Source: an uncultured Collinsella sp. (GTDB lineage Bacteria > Actinomycetota > Coriobacteriia > Coriobacteriales > Coriobacteriaceae). From it: a stretch of 6,010 nt of DNA. The notes under the pieces are model-generated. The model worked only from the letters and a program-made list of their open reading frames with translations, was not told where the DNA came from and did not search any database. The DNA lies in contig CATZMG010000091.1 of assembly GCA_958421655.1 (NCBI GenBank), positions 1 through 6,010 of the forward strand, given 5' to 3'. Below are positions 5,849 through 6,010 of this stretch, one piece after another; positions within the stretch are counted from its first letter, which is position 1, and every line of letters begins with the position of its first letter. The position numbers were made by a program, and so were the translations under genes.

Positions 5849-6010
5849 TCGGCCGTCATCTTCCTTGCCAGTTGCTTGCCCACAATGCGGGCGATTACGT
5901 TAAACAGCAGCACGCAAATCATCAGCAGTGCAGCGGTGCCCCAGACGATCTGCTGGGCCTCGGGGCTGCCCTCGCCATAGATCTTGTAGATGTGCACGGC
6001 GAGCGACTCG
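5845..6010 (-). CDS. pstA: Phosphate ABC transporter permease PstA (C-terminal 54 residues)
   Basis: The frame is open to the right edge and ends with TGA at 5845-5847, overlapping the pstB start by four bases (ATGA). The visible 54 residues begin with ESLAVHIYKIYGEG, matching the periplasmic loop seen late in PstA permeases. One hydrophobic helix follows (about residues 21-42, WGTAALLMICVLLFNVIARI), then a short basic tail ending KMTAE. PstA forms the membrane channel with PstC for phosphate entry. The fragment is short, but its position directly before pstB and its layout of one last helix with a basic cytoplasmic tail make the assignment strong. Confidence 0.9.
   Translation of the reverse strand, partial: ESLAVHIYKIYGEGSPEAQQIVWGTAALLMICVLLFNVIARIVGKQLARKMTAE

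Overview
The window is GC-rich and gene-dense, with short intergenic gaps, and every gene has a recognisable bacterial family. Protein composition, codon bias toward G/C third positions and the style of the ABC-F and Pst proteins suggest a high-GC actinobacterium. My best guess is a gut Coriobacteriia member such as Collinsella. That guess comes from general recognition, not from a marker gene.

Layout, left to right. (1) The C-terminal two thirds of a heavy-metal P1B-type ATPase runs on the + strand and is cut by the left edge. (2) A 279-base intergenic region follows, dominated by a 127-base nested inverted repeat (1293-1419). (3) A short DtxR/MntR-family metalloregulator lies on the - strand, convergent with the ATPase. 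Upstream of it are a candidate promoter and a 7-bp dyad that could be its own operator. (4) A two-gene - strand unit comes next: an Uup-like ABC-F ATPase (2911-4770), then a Cof-type HAD phosphatase (2134-2904) six bases downstream, ending in a rho-independent terminator. (5) The end of a phosphate-uptake (pst) operon is on the - strand: the last 54 codons of pstA overlap pstB by four bases, and a strong terminator follows pstB.

The window therefore joins two metal-related genes (an exporter and a Mn/Fe-type regulator), a ribosome-associated or stress ATPase with a housekeeping phosphatase, and the tail of the high-affinity phosphate transporter. Apart from pstA-pstB and the ABC-F/HAD pair, nothing shows that neighbouring units work together.

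I see no mobile element with a transposase, no CRISPR array, no tRNA or rRNA, and no clearly new multi-gene system. The points most worth a second look are the long hairpin at 1293-1419, the mixed MntR/DtxR metal site of the regulator, its putative operator, and the pst operon ending at pstB without phoU next to it.
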